This document shows positions 1 through 8,316 of a stretch of DNA of 64,000 bases, in pieces. The stretch is from FEN-1350 sp964643355 (GTDB taxonomy: Bacteria > Planctomycetota > Phycisphaerae > Sedimentisphaerales > Anaerohalosphaeraceae). The stretch lies in the NCBI GenBank assembly GCA_964643355.1, contig CAZXPW010000002.1, positions 79,556 through 143,555 on the forward strand. Direction: 5' to 3'. Below the pieces are notes generated by a model. The model was not told where the DNA came from. It saw only the letters and a list, made by a program, of their open reading frames with translations, and did no database searches. Numbering within the stretch: position 1 is the first letter of the stretch; every line of letters starts with the position of its first letter. The translations under genes were made by a program, and so were the position numbers.

Positions 1-651
1 AACGGCGATCCCACCAAAAGGATTTTCCCAAGGCGGAATCAGGGAAAATGGGGTTTTCAAAATCAGCGTATTCGAGGGAATCTTTTCTTCGTCTCGTTCA
101 TATGCCTTTAATAGGACCGTAAGTGGGATATAGTCATCAATTATGTCTTTACTGTCGGGAGGATCAACTTCATAAGAGATCGCACCGTCAAAATTTTTGA
201 CATGAATTAATCCAGAAGAGAGGGGCGAACCTTGCTCGACATACTTATTGTTCTTTTTTACTAGATTTACAATGTCATATCTTGCGGTTATTTGTTCTTT
301 GTTTACACTGAAATCGTTCTTCTCAGGAAGCGATTTGATCGAAAAGTCATATTCGAATTCATTAATTTTTAAAACTTCGCCTTTTTTTTTGCCATATCCC
401 AGTTGGGTATCAAAATCAACTTTGATCCGGAGGGGTTTTGTCGCTCCGAAGGTTAATAGCGATTCAAATCCTGCCAACCGAGCTATAGATCTCTTTAGAT
501 CCATTTCACCAATATATTTTAGAAATTCAAATACTTGAGCCAGATTCGATTTTCCTCCTGCGTTAGCTCCCACAATCACATTAAAACGACCAAGACTTAG
601 ATCGAGTGATTGAATGCTCTTGAAATTACTCACAAATAATTTTTTTATCAT
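1..651 (-). CDS. AAA family ATPase (RecF/OLD-like), 3' end off the left edge
   Basis: The first 217 codons are present and the gene continues past the left edge. The protein opens with a short strand-rich segment (IKKLFVSNFKSI) typical of RecF/SMC-like AAA ATPases, then a Walker A loop GANAGGKS at residues 28-35 followed by N36. The ATG is preceded by AAGGTG about 6 bases upstream. Base composition is clearly more AT-rich than the genes to its right, with many AAA and TTT codons, which suggests horizontal acquisition. ATPases that begin this way occur in DNA repair (RecF), in OLD-family nucleases and in many phage-defence pairs. The C-terminus that would distinguish these is outside the window, so no function is assigned beyond ATP binding. 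Confidence 0.8.
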   Translation of the reverse strand, partial: MIKKLFVSNFKSIQSLDLSLGRFNVIVGANAGGKSNLAQVFEFLKYIGEMDLKRSIARLAGFESLLTFGATKPLRIKVDFDTQLGYGKKKGEVLKINEFEYDFSIKSLPEKNDFSVNKEQITARYDIVNLVKKNNKYVEQGSPLSSGLIHVKNFDGAISYEVDPPDSKDIIDDYIPLTVLLKAYERDEEKIPSNTLILKTPFSLIPPWENPFGGIAV

Positions 652-674
652 AGGACACCTTAATCCATAAAAAA

Positions 675-1409
675 TCAATCGAACTCGTCGCCGCGGAAAG
701 TCGAGCCCAGGTAGCTCTTGCGGACCAGCTCGTTCTGGACGATCTGTTTGGGCGTACCCTGCGCGATGACCTTGCCATGGTCGATGATGTAGGCCTTATC
801 GACGACTTCGAGGGTTCGTTCTACATTGTGGTCGGTGATCAGGATGCTGACGCCCGAGGCCGCCAGACGGCGGATTTCCTGCTGGAGCTCCTCGACGGTG
901 ATGGGATCGACGCCACTGAAGGGCTCGTCGAGGAGGATCAGCGAGGGGTTGGTGACCATCGCGCGGGCGATCTCGAGTTTGCGTCGTTCGCCGCCGGAGA
1001 GAATTCGGGCGTGGCTGTTGACAACCTCGGTCAGGCCAAACCGCTCAATGAGGGAGTCGGCCCGCTCGACGCGCTCTTTGCGGGTGATGGACATCGTTTC
1101 GAGGATGGCGTGGAGATTTTCGCGGACCGTCAGACGCTGAAAAACGCTGGGTTCCTGCGAAAGATAACCCATCCCCAGACGGGCCCGGCGATACATGGGC
1201 AAACGGGTAATATCGGTGCCTTCAAAGACAACCGTCCCGCCGTCGGGGACGATCATCCCGACCACCATGCGGAAAGTGGTCGTTTTTCCGGCGCCGTTTC
1301 GTCCGAGCAGGCCCACGGTACATCGCTGCTCGACTGAAATATTAACCTCATTGACGACGGTCCGACCGGAATAGGATTTCACAAGCTTTCGCGTTTCAAG
1401 AAGAGTCAT
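675..1409 (-). CDS. lptB: LPS export ABC transporter ATP-binding protein LptB
   Basis: Cytoplasmic ATPase that powers extraction of lipopolysaccharide from the inner membrane together with LptF/G. Seen: Walker A GRNGAGKT at residues 36-43, Q-loop region near SQEP, signature LSGGE at 137-141, Walker B LILLDEP at 157-163, and H-loop TDHN. The 244-residue length matches LptB. An in-frame ATG 45 bases upstream (1454) exists, but a TATAAT box overlaps it, so translation most likely begins at MTLLETRK (1409). No lptA, lptC, lptF or lptG lies next to it; an LptD-like barrel gene is found at 56.6-59.6 kb. A generic branched-chain amino-acid ABC ATPase is the alternative, but the GRNGAGKTTTF and SGVDPI context is typical of LptB. 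Confidence 0.9.
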   Translation of the reverse strand: MTLLETRKLVKSYSGRTVVNEVNISVEQRCTVGLLGRNGAGKTTTFRMVVGMIVPDGGTVVFEGTDITRLPMYRRARLGMGYLSQEPSVFQRLTVRENLHAILETMSITRKERVERADSLIERFGLTEVVNSHARILSGGERRKLEIARAMVTNPSLILLDEPFSGVDPITVEELQQEIRRLAASGVSILITDHNVERTLEVVDKAYIIDHGKVIAQGTPKQIVQNELVRKSYLGSTFRGDEFD

Positions 1410-1452
1410 GTCCACAGGGTATTTCACTCCATCGATTTTCGATTTCAGGGGC

Positions 1453-1480
1453 ATTATATCCCATCCGATGGTTCTGTAAA
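1453..1480 (-). promoter_or_regulatory. Sigma-70-like promoter for lptB
   Basis: Read on the minus strand: TTTACA (1480-1475), a 16-base spacer, then a perfect TATAAT (1458-1453). The -10 box overlaps the upstream ATG of the lptB frame, which favours the downstream ATG at 1409. Prediction from sequence only. Confidence 0.5.
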
Positions 1481-1487
1481 TTGGAAT

Positions 1488-1516
1488 TTGCCGAATGCGG
1501 CGGACTTCGATATAAT
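1488..1516 (+). promoter_or_regulatory. Sigma-70-like promoter for the GcvT-like/nadB pair
   Basis: TTGCCG (1488-1493), a 17-base spacer and a perfect TATAAT (1511-1516), about 105 bases upstream of the chosen ATG at 1622. It runs divergently from the lptB promoter with only a few bases between the two, so the genes may share control. Confidence 0.5.
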
Positions 1517-1621
1517 TTTGGTTTCCGAACTACGCGGATTTTTAAATCCGCCGATCCAGGACCCGCGTCCGCAGAAACGAATAAAGAGAATTCGCCGAGG
1601 GGACCGCAACCGGAGCGCAAG

Positions 1622-2296
1622 ATGGCCAAATCGAGTCCATTTGAAGGTATCCACAAACAGTTGGGAGCGCGATTCGCCGAGTATGATGGCTGGCGTTTGC
1701 CGCAGGATTACGGCGATCCGGCCGCGGAACGCACGGCGCTATCCACTGCGTCAGCCGCGTTTGACCTGTGCAGTTTTGGGCGATTCAGCATCCCCGCTTC
1801 AGGCGCCGCAGGATTAACGGGTCTGTTGGCCGGTGGGGCTTTGTTGCCCGAAGACGGGACCTGGCTTCAATTTCAATTCAATGGAATGGGATCTGTTCGG
1901 ATTGCCCGGATTCGAAATCAATACCTCTTGCTGTCGCTACCGGAGCATCGGCAGGAGGTTCTGGAACGGACCCAACAAGCCCGGATCGCCACCGTCGATG
2001 TCACCGACAAGACGGGAATGCTGGGTGTGTATGGACCGGATGCCTTCCGGGCGATCAGCAAGATCGTTCCGTTGGATCTTTCCGATCTTGTTCCCGGATC
2101 GGCGGTAAGCCATTCGTTTTTCATGATTACGGTCACGGCCCTGCGGGGCAGTTGGCTGGATATCGACGGTCTGGAGCTGATCTGTCCGGCCTCCGCGGCG
2201 GGACTTGCCGCCGGGGCGATCGCCAAATATCACAAACAACAAAACATCGTTCCAGCGGGCATGGATTGCCTGATCCAGGCCCTGCGAAACGATTGA
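1622..2296 (+). CDS. GcvT/YgfZ-like folate-binding-fold protein (short form)
   Basis: The 224-residue protein resembles the N-terminal and middle parts of the aminomethyltransferase (GcvT)/YgfZ fold: HKQLGARFAEYDGWRLP at the start, then a segment like ALSTASAAFDLCSFGRF (family pattern: activation/inactivation plus a DLS-type motif), and VTDKTGMLGVYGPDAFR in the middle. It is shorter than GcvT or YgfZ (roughly 320-370 residues) and lacks the C-terminal barrel, so glycine-cleavage T-protein activity is unlikely. A role in folate binding or Fe-S maintenance, as for YgfZ, is inference. Start chosen at ATG 1622 because GGAG lies about 5 bases upstream; the open frame extends further to 1481 without a better start. 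It precedes nadB by 21 bases, so the two are probably co-transcribed. Confidence 0.7.
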   Translation: MAKSSPFEGIHKQLGARFAEYDGWRLPQDYGDPAAERTALSTASAAFDLCSFGRFSIPASGAAGLTGLLAGGALLPEDGTWLQFQFNGMGSVRIARIRNQYLLLSLPEHRQEVLERTQQARIATVDVTDKTGMLGVYGPDAFRAISKIVPLDLSDLVPGSAVSHSFFMITVTALRGSWLDIDGLELICPASAAGLAAGAIAKYHKQQNIVPAGMDCLIQALRND

Positions 2297-2317
2297 CGCT
2301 ACCGAGAGGAATCCACC

Positions 2318-3940
2318 ATGCCGGCTCGACAAAGCGAATTTCGTCGGTATTTAGTCCCGTTCGACACCGGTTCGATTCAACAATTGTTCACCGACTGTCT
2401 GGTCGTCGGATCGGGTATCGCGGGTCTTCGGGCCGCGATTGAAGCGGCCGGACAGCGGAATGTTACGCTGATCTGCAAACAGTCTCTGGATAACAGCAAC
2501 ACCTGGAACGCGCAGGGCGGCATCGCGTCGGTCCTGGGCAGCCAGGATCGGATCGAATATCATGTGGCCGATACGATCAAGACCGGATGCGGACTGTGCG
2601 ACAAGGCGATCGTCGAGTTGGTGGTGTCGCGCGGGCCGGAATTGATCGGGCAACTCGCCGAGTGGGGTACGGAATTCGATCGGACCAATGGCAAGATCGA
2701 CATCACGCTGGAGGGCGGGCACAGCCATGCCCGCGTGGCACATGCCCACGGCGACTCCACGGGGCGCGGCATCGCAGAGGCCCTGATCCGTATAGTTCGC
2801 AAGCACCCCCGAATCCATGTAATGGAACACATCTTCGCCATCGACCTGATCACCGACGACGAGAACCAGTGCCTGGGGGTTCTGGGATTTCGGCCGTCGG
2901 CGGGGCTGGTGATTTTCTGGGCGTCGGCAACGATTCTGGCCACCGGAGGAGCGGGACGACTGTATCGAGAAACAACCAACCCGGAAGTGGCGACGGCCGA
3001 CGGACTGGGCATGGCCTATCGGGCCGGAGTGATCCTGCGGGACATGGAGTTCATGCAGTTTCATCCGACGACCCTCTACATTGCCGGGGCGTCGCGGGCT
3101 CTGATCACCGAGACGCTGCGGGGAGAAGGGGCCATGCTCGTGGACGGCAACGGCGTTCGTTTTATGAAGGAATATCATCCCGCCGGAGAATTGGCGCCTC
3201 GGGATGTGGTCAGCCGCGCGATCCTGGACCGGATGCTCAAAACCAATTCTACCCATGTGTATCTGGATGTGCGACATTTTGACAAAGCGCATTTTTCCAA
3301 ACGATTCCCGACGATCAGCGAACTGTGCGAGAGTTTTGACATTGATGTCAGCCACGATCTGATCCCCGTTCGGCCCAGTGCCCATTACATGATCGGGGGA
3401 GTGAAAACCGACGCCTCGGCGCGGACGAACCTCCGCAATCTGTACGCCTGCGGCGAGGTCGCTTCGACCGGTCTCCACGGCGCCAATCGTCTCGGCAGCA
3501 ACTCGCTTCTGGAAGGGCTGGTCTTCGGGCAGATCGCCGGCCAATCGGCTCTTCAGGACATGCGGCCGAGTCGCGACCGGTTCTCGGCCCCGAGGATGGA
3601 GGTTGCGATTCCGCATTCGGACCGCAGCCGACTGGATACGGACGATGTCCGAAATGCCCTCCGCGCTTTGATGTGGCGGAATGTCGGGATCACCCGAAAA
3701 GAAACCCACCTGGCCGAGGCCGAAGATATCATCCGGTTCTGGCAGCGGTATGTCATGGACAAGGTGTTCGACCATCCCTTCGGGTGGGAATGCCAGAATA
3801 TGCTGATCGTGGCCAACCTGATGACAATCGCCGCGCGGTGGAGACAGGAAAGCCGGGGAGTTCATTACCGAAGTGATTACCCCGAAACAAGCGATACCCA
3901 GTTCGGCATTCACACCGAATTGGGAAAAACGCTGATCTGA
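2318..3940 (+). CDS. nadB: L-aspartate oxidase NadB
   Basis: Flavoenzyme that oxidises L-aspartate to iminoaspartate, the first step of de novo NAD synthesis, in the cytoplasm. Seen: FAD-binding GSGIAGLRAA at residues 31-40, NTWNAQGGIASV, the substrate-site segment GGHSHARVAHAHGDSTGRG, and the C-terminal FAD motif CGEVASTGLHGANRLGSNSLLE. The last of these separates NadB from succinate dehydrogenase flavoproteins together with the absence of sdh partners. Length 540 residues is normal. GAGAGGAA lies 7-14 bases before the ATG. It follows the GcvT-like gene closely. No nadA or nadC is adjacent; nadK is at 10-10.9 kb in a separate operon. Confidence 0.93.
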   Translation: MPARQSEFRRYLVPFDTGSIQQLFTDCLVVGSGIAGLRAAIEAAGQRNVTLICKQSLDNSNTWNAQGGIASVLGSQDRIEYHVADTIKTGCGLCDKAIVELVVSRGPELIGQLAEWGTEFDRTNGKIDITLEGGHSHARVAHAHGDSTGRGIAEALIRIVRKHPRIHVMEHIFAIDLITDDENQCLGVLGFRPSAGLVIFWASATILATGGAGRLYRETTNPEVATADGLGMAYRAGVILRDMEFMQFHPTTLYIAGASRALITETLRGEGAMLVDGNGVRFMKEYHPAGELAPRDVVSRAILDRMLKTNSTHVYLDVRHFDKAHFSKRFPTISELCESFDIDVSHDLIPVRPSAHYMIGGVKTDASARTNLRNLYACGEVASTGLHGANRLGSNSLLEGLVFGQIAGQSALQDMRPSRDRFSAPRMEVAIPHSDRSRLDTDDVRNALRALMWRNVGITRKETHLAEAEDIIRFWQRYVMDKVFDHPFGWECQNMLIVANLMTIAARWRQESRGVHYRSDYPETSDTQFGIHTELGKTLI

Positions 3941-4109
3941 TCGGGTCTGAATATTCAAACAGAGTCGCATTATTATATGACCGATTGATCCTATGGAACC
4001 CAACAGCAAGTATACAAGATGCCAATTTGACAGGAAGATCCGATTTCCCCGTTTCTTTGGCAATAACATAAGTCTTTTTTGTGCAACAGGTTACACTCTT
4101 ATTAATTCC

Positions 4110-4125
4110 TGGCACAAAGTTTGTA
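4110..4125 (+). promoter_or_regulatory. Possible sigma-54-like (-24/-12) promoter upstream of the HtrA gene
   Basis: TGGCACAAAGTTTGTA has GG and GT separated by ten bases, close to the -24/-12 consensus TGGCAC-N5-TTGC but with GT rather than GC at -12. The stretch 3941-4205 is otherwise AT-rich and gene-free, and no convincing sigma-70 pair was seen. Low confidence. Confidence 0.25.
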
Positions 4126-4205
4126 CCATAAAATTGTGCACTGCGACTATGGACAATCGTATCATAACAATACAAAGAAAAGGCAAATTCAACCAGGAGA
4201 TAAGA

Positions 4206-5627
4206 ATGAAACTGAAACGATCGATTCGATACGCAACAGCGCTGATGGTGATTGTATTTGGATTCGGCTTGGCTGTTCAACCTGTCGTTGCGGCCAGCGG
4301 GCTGGATACCCTTCGGGAGACGAGCAAGGCATTTTCGGAAGTTTCCAAACGCGTCATCCCGGCGGTTGTGTCGGTTCAAGTGGAAAAGTCGATTACGGTC
4401 TCTCGCGGGATGGATCCCTTTGGCACTCCGTTCGATGACGAATTTTTTGAGAGATTCTTCGGACGCAGGTTCCGTCAGCCGACTCCCGAAAAACGAATGC
4501 AGAGAGGACAAGGTTCCGGGTTCATTATCAGCGCCGACGGATACATCCTGACCAACAACCATGTAGTGGGCGAGGCGGACAAAATCACCGTTGCCCTCAA
4601 TGACGGCCGAGAATTGCAAGCCAAAGTGATCGGCACCGATCCCAAGTCGGATGTGGCCCTGATCAAGGTCGAAGCGGATAATCTGCCGGTGATCGAACTG
4701 GGCGATTCGGACAAGTTGGAAATCGGCGAGTGGGTCATCGCCGTCGGCAATCCCTTCGGTCTGTCGGAGACGGTGACCGTGGGGGTGGTCAGCGCCAAGA
4801 GCCGAAGCGTCGGCATCGCCGAATATGAAGATTTCATCCAGACCGACGCGGCGATCAATCCCGGCAATTCGGGCGGGCCGTTGCTGAACCTCGATGGCCA
4901 GGCCATCGGGATCAACAGCGCCATCTTCAGCCAGAGTGGCGGCTATATGGGCATCGGGTTTGCCATCCCGATCAACATGGCCAAGAACATCAAGGAACAG
5001 CTCCTCAAGACCGGCAAGGTCAACCGCGGCTATGTCGGCATTGAGATGGACAAAAACGGCGTTACTCCCGACAAGGCCAAATTCTTCGGACTGGACAAAA
5101 ACCAGGGCGTGATTATTACTCGTGTGATGGAAGATTCGCCCGCTGCCAAAGGCGGTCTCAAGGACGGAGATGTCATCATCAAACTCAACGGCCAGGAGGT
5201 CAAAAACAACCAATCCTTCCGCACCGCGATCTCCCAGCTCGAACCGGGCACAAAGGTCGAGCTGACCGTCGTTCGCAATAACGAACAGAAGACCCTGACC
5301 GTCGCGATCGGTTCGATGGACGACAGCGGTCTGGTTTCGTCCGAGGCCGTCGGGAAAATCGGGTTGGAAATTTCGGATATCGATTCGGATACGGCCGAAC
5401 GGTTCGGTTTCAATTCAACCGATGGCGTGATCGTCACCAAAGTCGCCCGCGGCAGCGCCGCCGAAAAAGCGGGAATTCGGCCGGGAATGGTCATCCTCAG
5501 CGTCAACCGACAACGGACCAATTCCGTCAAAGACTTCAACGCCGCGATGAAAAAAGTCAAGGACAAGGTATTGCTGCTGGTCCGCAACGAGGACTATGCC
5601 GAGTACATCGTGCTCGATCTCAATTAA
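4206..5627 (+). CDS. DegP/HtrA-type periplasmic serine protease with two PDZ domains
   Basis: Envelope quality-control protease/chaperone. Residues 1-30 form a signal peptide (basic MKLKRSIRY, hydrophobic core, VVAA). The chymotrypsin-like domain follows, with catalytic H119 (NNHVVG), D149 (KSDVALIK) and S222 (GNSGGPL). Two PDZ domains occupy about residues 275-370 and 385-473. Length 473 matches DegP/DegQ/DegS-type proteases. Start ATG 4206 is supported by AGGAGAT 5 bases upstream; the open frame reaches back to 3993 but without a signal peptide start. It stands alone, with a strong inverted repeat downstream. No sensor kinase or MucA/RseA-type partner is adjacent. Confidence 0.92.
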   Translation: MKLKRSIRYATALMVIVFGFGLAVQPVVAASGLDTLRETSKAFSEVSKRVIPAVVSVQVEKSITVSRGMDPFGTPFDDEFFERFFGRRFRQPTPEKRMQRGQGSGFIISADGYILTNNHVVGEADKITVALNDGRELQAKVIGTDPKSDVALIKVEADNLPVIELGDSDKLEIGEWVIAVGNPFGLSETVTVGVVSAKSRSVGIAEYEDFIQTDAAINPGNSGGPLLNLDGQAIGINSAIFSQSGGYMGIGFAIPINMAKNIKEQLLKTGKVNRGYVGIEMDKNGVTPDKAKFFGLDKNQGVIITRVMEDSPAAKGGLKDGDVIIKLNGQEVKNNQSFRTAISQLEPGTKVELTVVRNNEQKTLTVAIGSMDDSGLVSSEAVGKIGLEISDIDSDTAERFGFNSTDGVIVTKVARGSAAEKAGIRPGMVILSVNRQRTNSVKDFNAAMKKVKDKVLLLVRNEDYAEYIVLDLN

Positions 5628-5657
5628 GTGATTTCCATGTTCCAATAACCCTCTATT

Positions 5658-5687
5658 CCGGCCCGGGGATGCAGGTCTCCGGGCCGG
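5658..5687. terminator. Inverted repeat between htrA-like gene and pseudopilin gene
   Basis: A perfect 9-bp stem (5658-5666 with 5679-5687) and 12-base loop, 31 bases after the protease stop codon. There is no clear T tract, so it is a possible transcription end or mRNA-stabilising hairpin between convergent genes rather than a proven intrinsic terminator. The rest of the gap to 5787 holds nothing recognisable. Confidence 0.45.
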
Positions 5688-5787
5688 TTACAGTTTCGGC
5701 CCGGTCGTATACACCTGATCGGCACAGGCCATGTTCTCCTTCTCGAACCGGTCTCGGCAAGGTGCCGCCGAATCCCATTGATCAGGA

Positions 5788-6255
5788 TCAATAGTTGATA
5801 TAATTGGTCCCTGCGGCGTCGGCACCGGCATGGTTGAGACGGAGATTCTTTGTCTGGGGCTGGTAGATCCAGCCGGTGGAATCGTCCGCCACGGCCGGGA
5901 AAGCGGCCCCGTTGGCCAGAACCTGCACGGTGGAAAGACCATTGAAAGAATTCTCGGGAAACTGATTCATGGCGTGCGAATCCAGAAGTTGGGAGATGAA
6001 ATCGGACTCGGTGGGAGTCGCGGTGGAAACATTGCCGGGATAACCCGGAGCCACGCCGTTATGCTGCATGGCGTACAATTCGATGGCCTTACGAAGGATT
6101 CGGAGGTTGTCTTTGGCGGAGGTTTCCGTGGCTTGAAGCGTGTGGTTCTGGAATTCCGGAAGCACAATCGCCGCCAAAATACCGATGATCGACACAACGA
6201 TCAGAAGTTCGACCAGAGAAAAGCCGCTTTTACGCTGCAATTTTCGATTCTCCAT
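5788..6255 (-). CDS. Type II secretion/type IV pilin-like pseudopilin
   Basis: A 155-residue protein with a textbook prepilin leader: KSG|FSLVELLIVVSIIGI, cleavage expected after G11, mature F1 methylated, and E16 giving the conserved Glu5. A hydrophobic helix of about 20 residues follows, then a soluble C-terminal domain with no strong family match. Such G-type (GspG-like) pseudopilins and DUF1559-like pilins are abundant in planctomycetes. It is chosen to start at ATG 6255; a TTG at 6267 is also in frame but has no better ribosome site. No assembly ATPase, secretin or prepilin peptidase lies nearby, so it is an orphan here and depends on machinery elsewhere. Confidence 0.85.
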   Translation of the reverse strand: MENRKLQRKSGFSLVELLIVVSIIGILAAIVLPEFQNHTLQATETSAKDNLRILRKAIELYAMQHNGVAPGYPGNVSTATPTESDFISQLLDSHAMNQFPENSFNGLSTVQVLANGAAFPAVADDSTGWIYQPQTKNLRLNHAGADAAGTNYINY

Positions 6256-6342
6256 CTTCAAGTGCAACCATTCGATTATTAGGCGAGTTCCGCCATGGAT
6301 CCTATCGGCACAATTCGGGCATGACTTGGGTACTGGTTCGAG

Positions 6343-8316
6343 TTATCGGACGATCTGGACGGTACATTCCGGGATCGCTTCTAAAAACAACCGGCCATAT
6401 GGGCGATGGACGATCCGGGAATCAAGAACGACCACGATGCCTCGGTCGGACTTTTTTCGGATCAGCCGGCCGAATCCCTGTTTGAACTTGATGACGGCTG
6501 TGGGGAGTTGGAAACAGGTGAATGGATTTTCGCCGGATTCGCGGAGAAATTCGATTTTGCCCTGGATCAGCGGGTGTGAAGGGACGGCAAACGGAAGCCG
6601 AACGATGATGACATTGGTCAGCGCCTCGCCGGGAACATCCACGCCCTGCCAGAAACTGTCCGTACCGAACAGAACGCTGCGAAAATCGGTCTTAAACCGC
6701 TCCAGCAGAACGGCTCGGTCGGTGCCCCCCCCCTGACAAAGAAGCTCGATGCCCTGCTCGGCGAAGAATGGGGCCATCCGATCGGCGGTTCGCTGAAGCA
6801 TGGCATAACTGGTGAACAAAACGAACGCGTGACCATCGGTCAAGCGCAGGTACTTTTCGATCGCGGTAGCGGCGGCTGGCTCAAATTCCTTTGATTCCGG
6901 ATTGGGCAATGCCGCTTCCAGGTACAGCGTAACCTGTGAATGGTAATCGAACGGCGAACCGAGGCGCAGGGCCTTGAACGATTCCAGGCCGACACGCCCG
7001 GCGAAAAAGTCGAAGGCCTCTTTGTTGTCCCCTCCGGCCGAAAGGGTGGCGCTGGTGCAGACCACCGAATCGATCTTGTCGAAGAGAGCCGCTTTCAGCA
7101 ATGGCGCGACATGGACTGGAGCCGAACGCAAAGCGACTCGCCGTGCGGCCGGGCCGGTGACCTCAACCCAATACACATGACCGGACTGCGGCTGCGTTAA
7201 CAAATCCTTCAATTGGCTTTCCATCTCATGCAGGCGGTCGATATAACGAGAAAACTCGAGCTTGTCATCCTCTTCCGACAGGGTTTTCTGGATATGAGCC
7301 AGTGTCAAGCGTAGGTCGCGGACGGGCGAGGTGATGTTGTCCTCAACGAAGCCGGGGATACAGCGGCCGTTGGTTTCCTTTTCGGCATGGGCATACCACG
7401 CCTGCACTTGGGCGAAAAACACCTGGACCGCCTTTTCCAGAACCGAGACTGCGGGGCGGGCTTGCGCCCACTCGTGATGGGCCAGTAGACCTTTGCGAGT
7501 ACGACGGTTGTACAGGCGATTCAACAGGTGCCGGAACGAAAAATTGGACAGATCGATCCCAAAATGGTCCTCGGCCACATGCTCAAGATTGTGGGCCTCG
7601 TCGAGAATCACGGCCGCATAATCCGGAAGAAGGCCGGGCGCTTCCTGCCGCAAGACAAGGTCGCTGCACAGCAGGGCATGGTTGGCGACGATCAGGTCGG
7701 CCGTTTTGAGAAGTCGTCGCGACTTCCAATACAAACAGTCGCCGAATCGATCACACTTTCGGCCGCGGCAGTTGCCGTGTTCGCTCATCACCGCATCCCA
7801 TGCCTGCGAGGAAGGAACAAACGGCAGGTCGCTGAGAGAGCCGTCTTCCGTGGTCCCGGCCCAGTCGGCTATACGACGAATCTCCTCGGCGTGGTCGTCG
7901 AATAAACTGCGGGGATTGCGAAGCGCATAGTCAAGACGACGGCGGCACAAGTAATTGTTCCGACCCTTGGCCAAACACGCCCGAAACGGTATCGGCAGAA
8001 CCTCCAGCAAAAACGGAATATCCTTGTTGATAAGTTGCTGTTGCAGAGTGATGGTATAAGTGCTGATGACCACCTTCTTTTGGGTTCGACGGGCAAAATC
8101 AATCGCGGCGATTAAATAGGCGAAGCTTTTTCCCACCCCCGTGCCGGCTTCAACGGCCAGATGATGACTGTGTCCGAGAGCGTCCTGGACGGCCAGGGCC
8201 ATTTCAAGTTGCTGCGGACGAGATTCGTATTCGCTCAGCGATTTGGCCAGGGGGCCCTCGGACCCCAGAATCTGCCCAAGATCCAAAAACCGATTCTTGT
8301 CGGGAGACGCGATCAA
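6343..8316 (-). CDS. dinG: DinG/XPD-family ATP-dependent helicase with Fe-S cluster
   Basis: Superfamily 2 5'-3' DNA helicase (DinG/YoaA type), active on forked DNA and R-loops during repair. Seen: Q-like SRPQQLEMA, Walker A AGTGVGKS near residues 57-64, four cysteines C124, C183, C188 and C194 spaced as the XPD/DinG 4Fe-4S ligands, DEAH at 239-242, and C-terminal helicase motifs (FGTDSFWQGVDVPG; QGFGRLIRKKSDRG). It starts with TTG at 8316, overlapping the stop of the upstream gene by TTGA; GAAGG is about 7 bases upstream, and any later ATG would remove the Q-motif. Last gene of the nadK operon. No exonuclease domain is fused, unlike Firmicutes DinG. Confidence 0.9.
   Translation of the reverse strand: MIASPDKNRFLDLGQILGSEGPLAKSLSEYESRPQQLEMALAVQDALGHSHHLAVEAGTGVGKSFAYLIAAIDFARRTQKKVVISTYTITLQQQLINKDIPFLLEVLPIPFRACLAKGRNNYLCRRRLDYALRNPRSLFDDHAEEIRRIADWAGTTEDGSLSDLPFVPSSQAWDAVMSEHGNCRGRKCDRFGDCLYWKSRRLLKTADLIVANHALLCSDLVLRQEAPGLLPDYAAVILDEAHNLEHVAEDHFGIDLSNFSFRHLLNRLYNRRTRKGLLAHHEWAQARPAVSVLEKAVQVFFAQVQAWYAHAEKETNGRCIPGFVEDNITSPVRDLRLTLAHIQKTLSEEDDKLEFSRYIDRLHEMESQLKDLLTQPQSGHVYWVEVTGPAARRVALRSAPVHVAPLLKAALFDKIDSVVCTSATLSAGGDNKEAFDFFAGRVGLESFKALRLGSPFDYHSQVTLYLEAALPNPESKEFEPAAATAIEKYLRLTDGHAFVLFTSYAMLQRTADRMAPFFAEQGIELLCQGGGTDRAVLLERFKTDFRSVLFGTDSFWQGVDVPGEALTNVIIVRLPFAVPSHPLIQGKIEFLRESGENPFTCFQLPTAVIKFKQGFGRLIRKKSDRGIVVVLDSRIVHRPYGRLFLEAIPECTVQIVR

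Noticed and set aside
248..538. 96-residue plus-strand frame
   Set aside because: Antisense to the AAA ATPase whose Walker A frame is clear.
2351..4069. 572-residue open frame on the minus strand
   Set aside because: Antisense to nadB, with no domain or start site; a byproduct of codon bias in the GC-rich gene.
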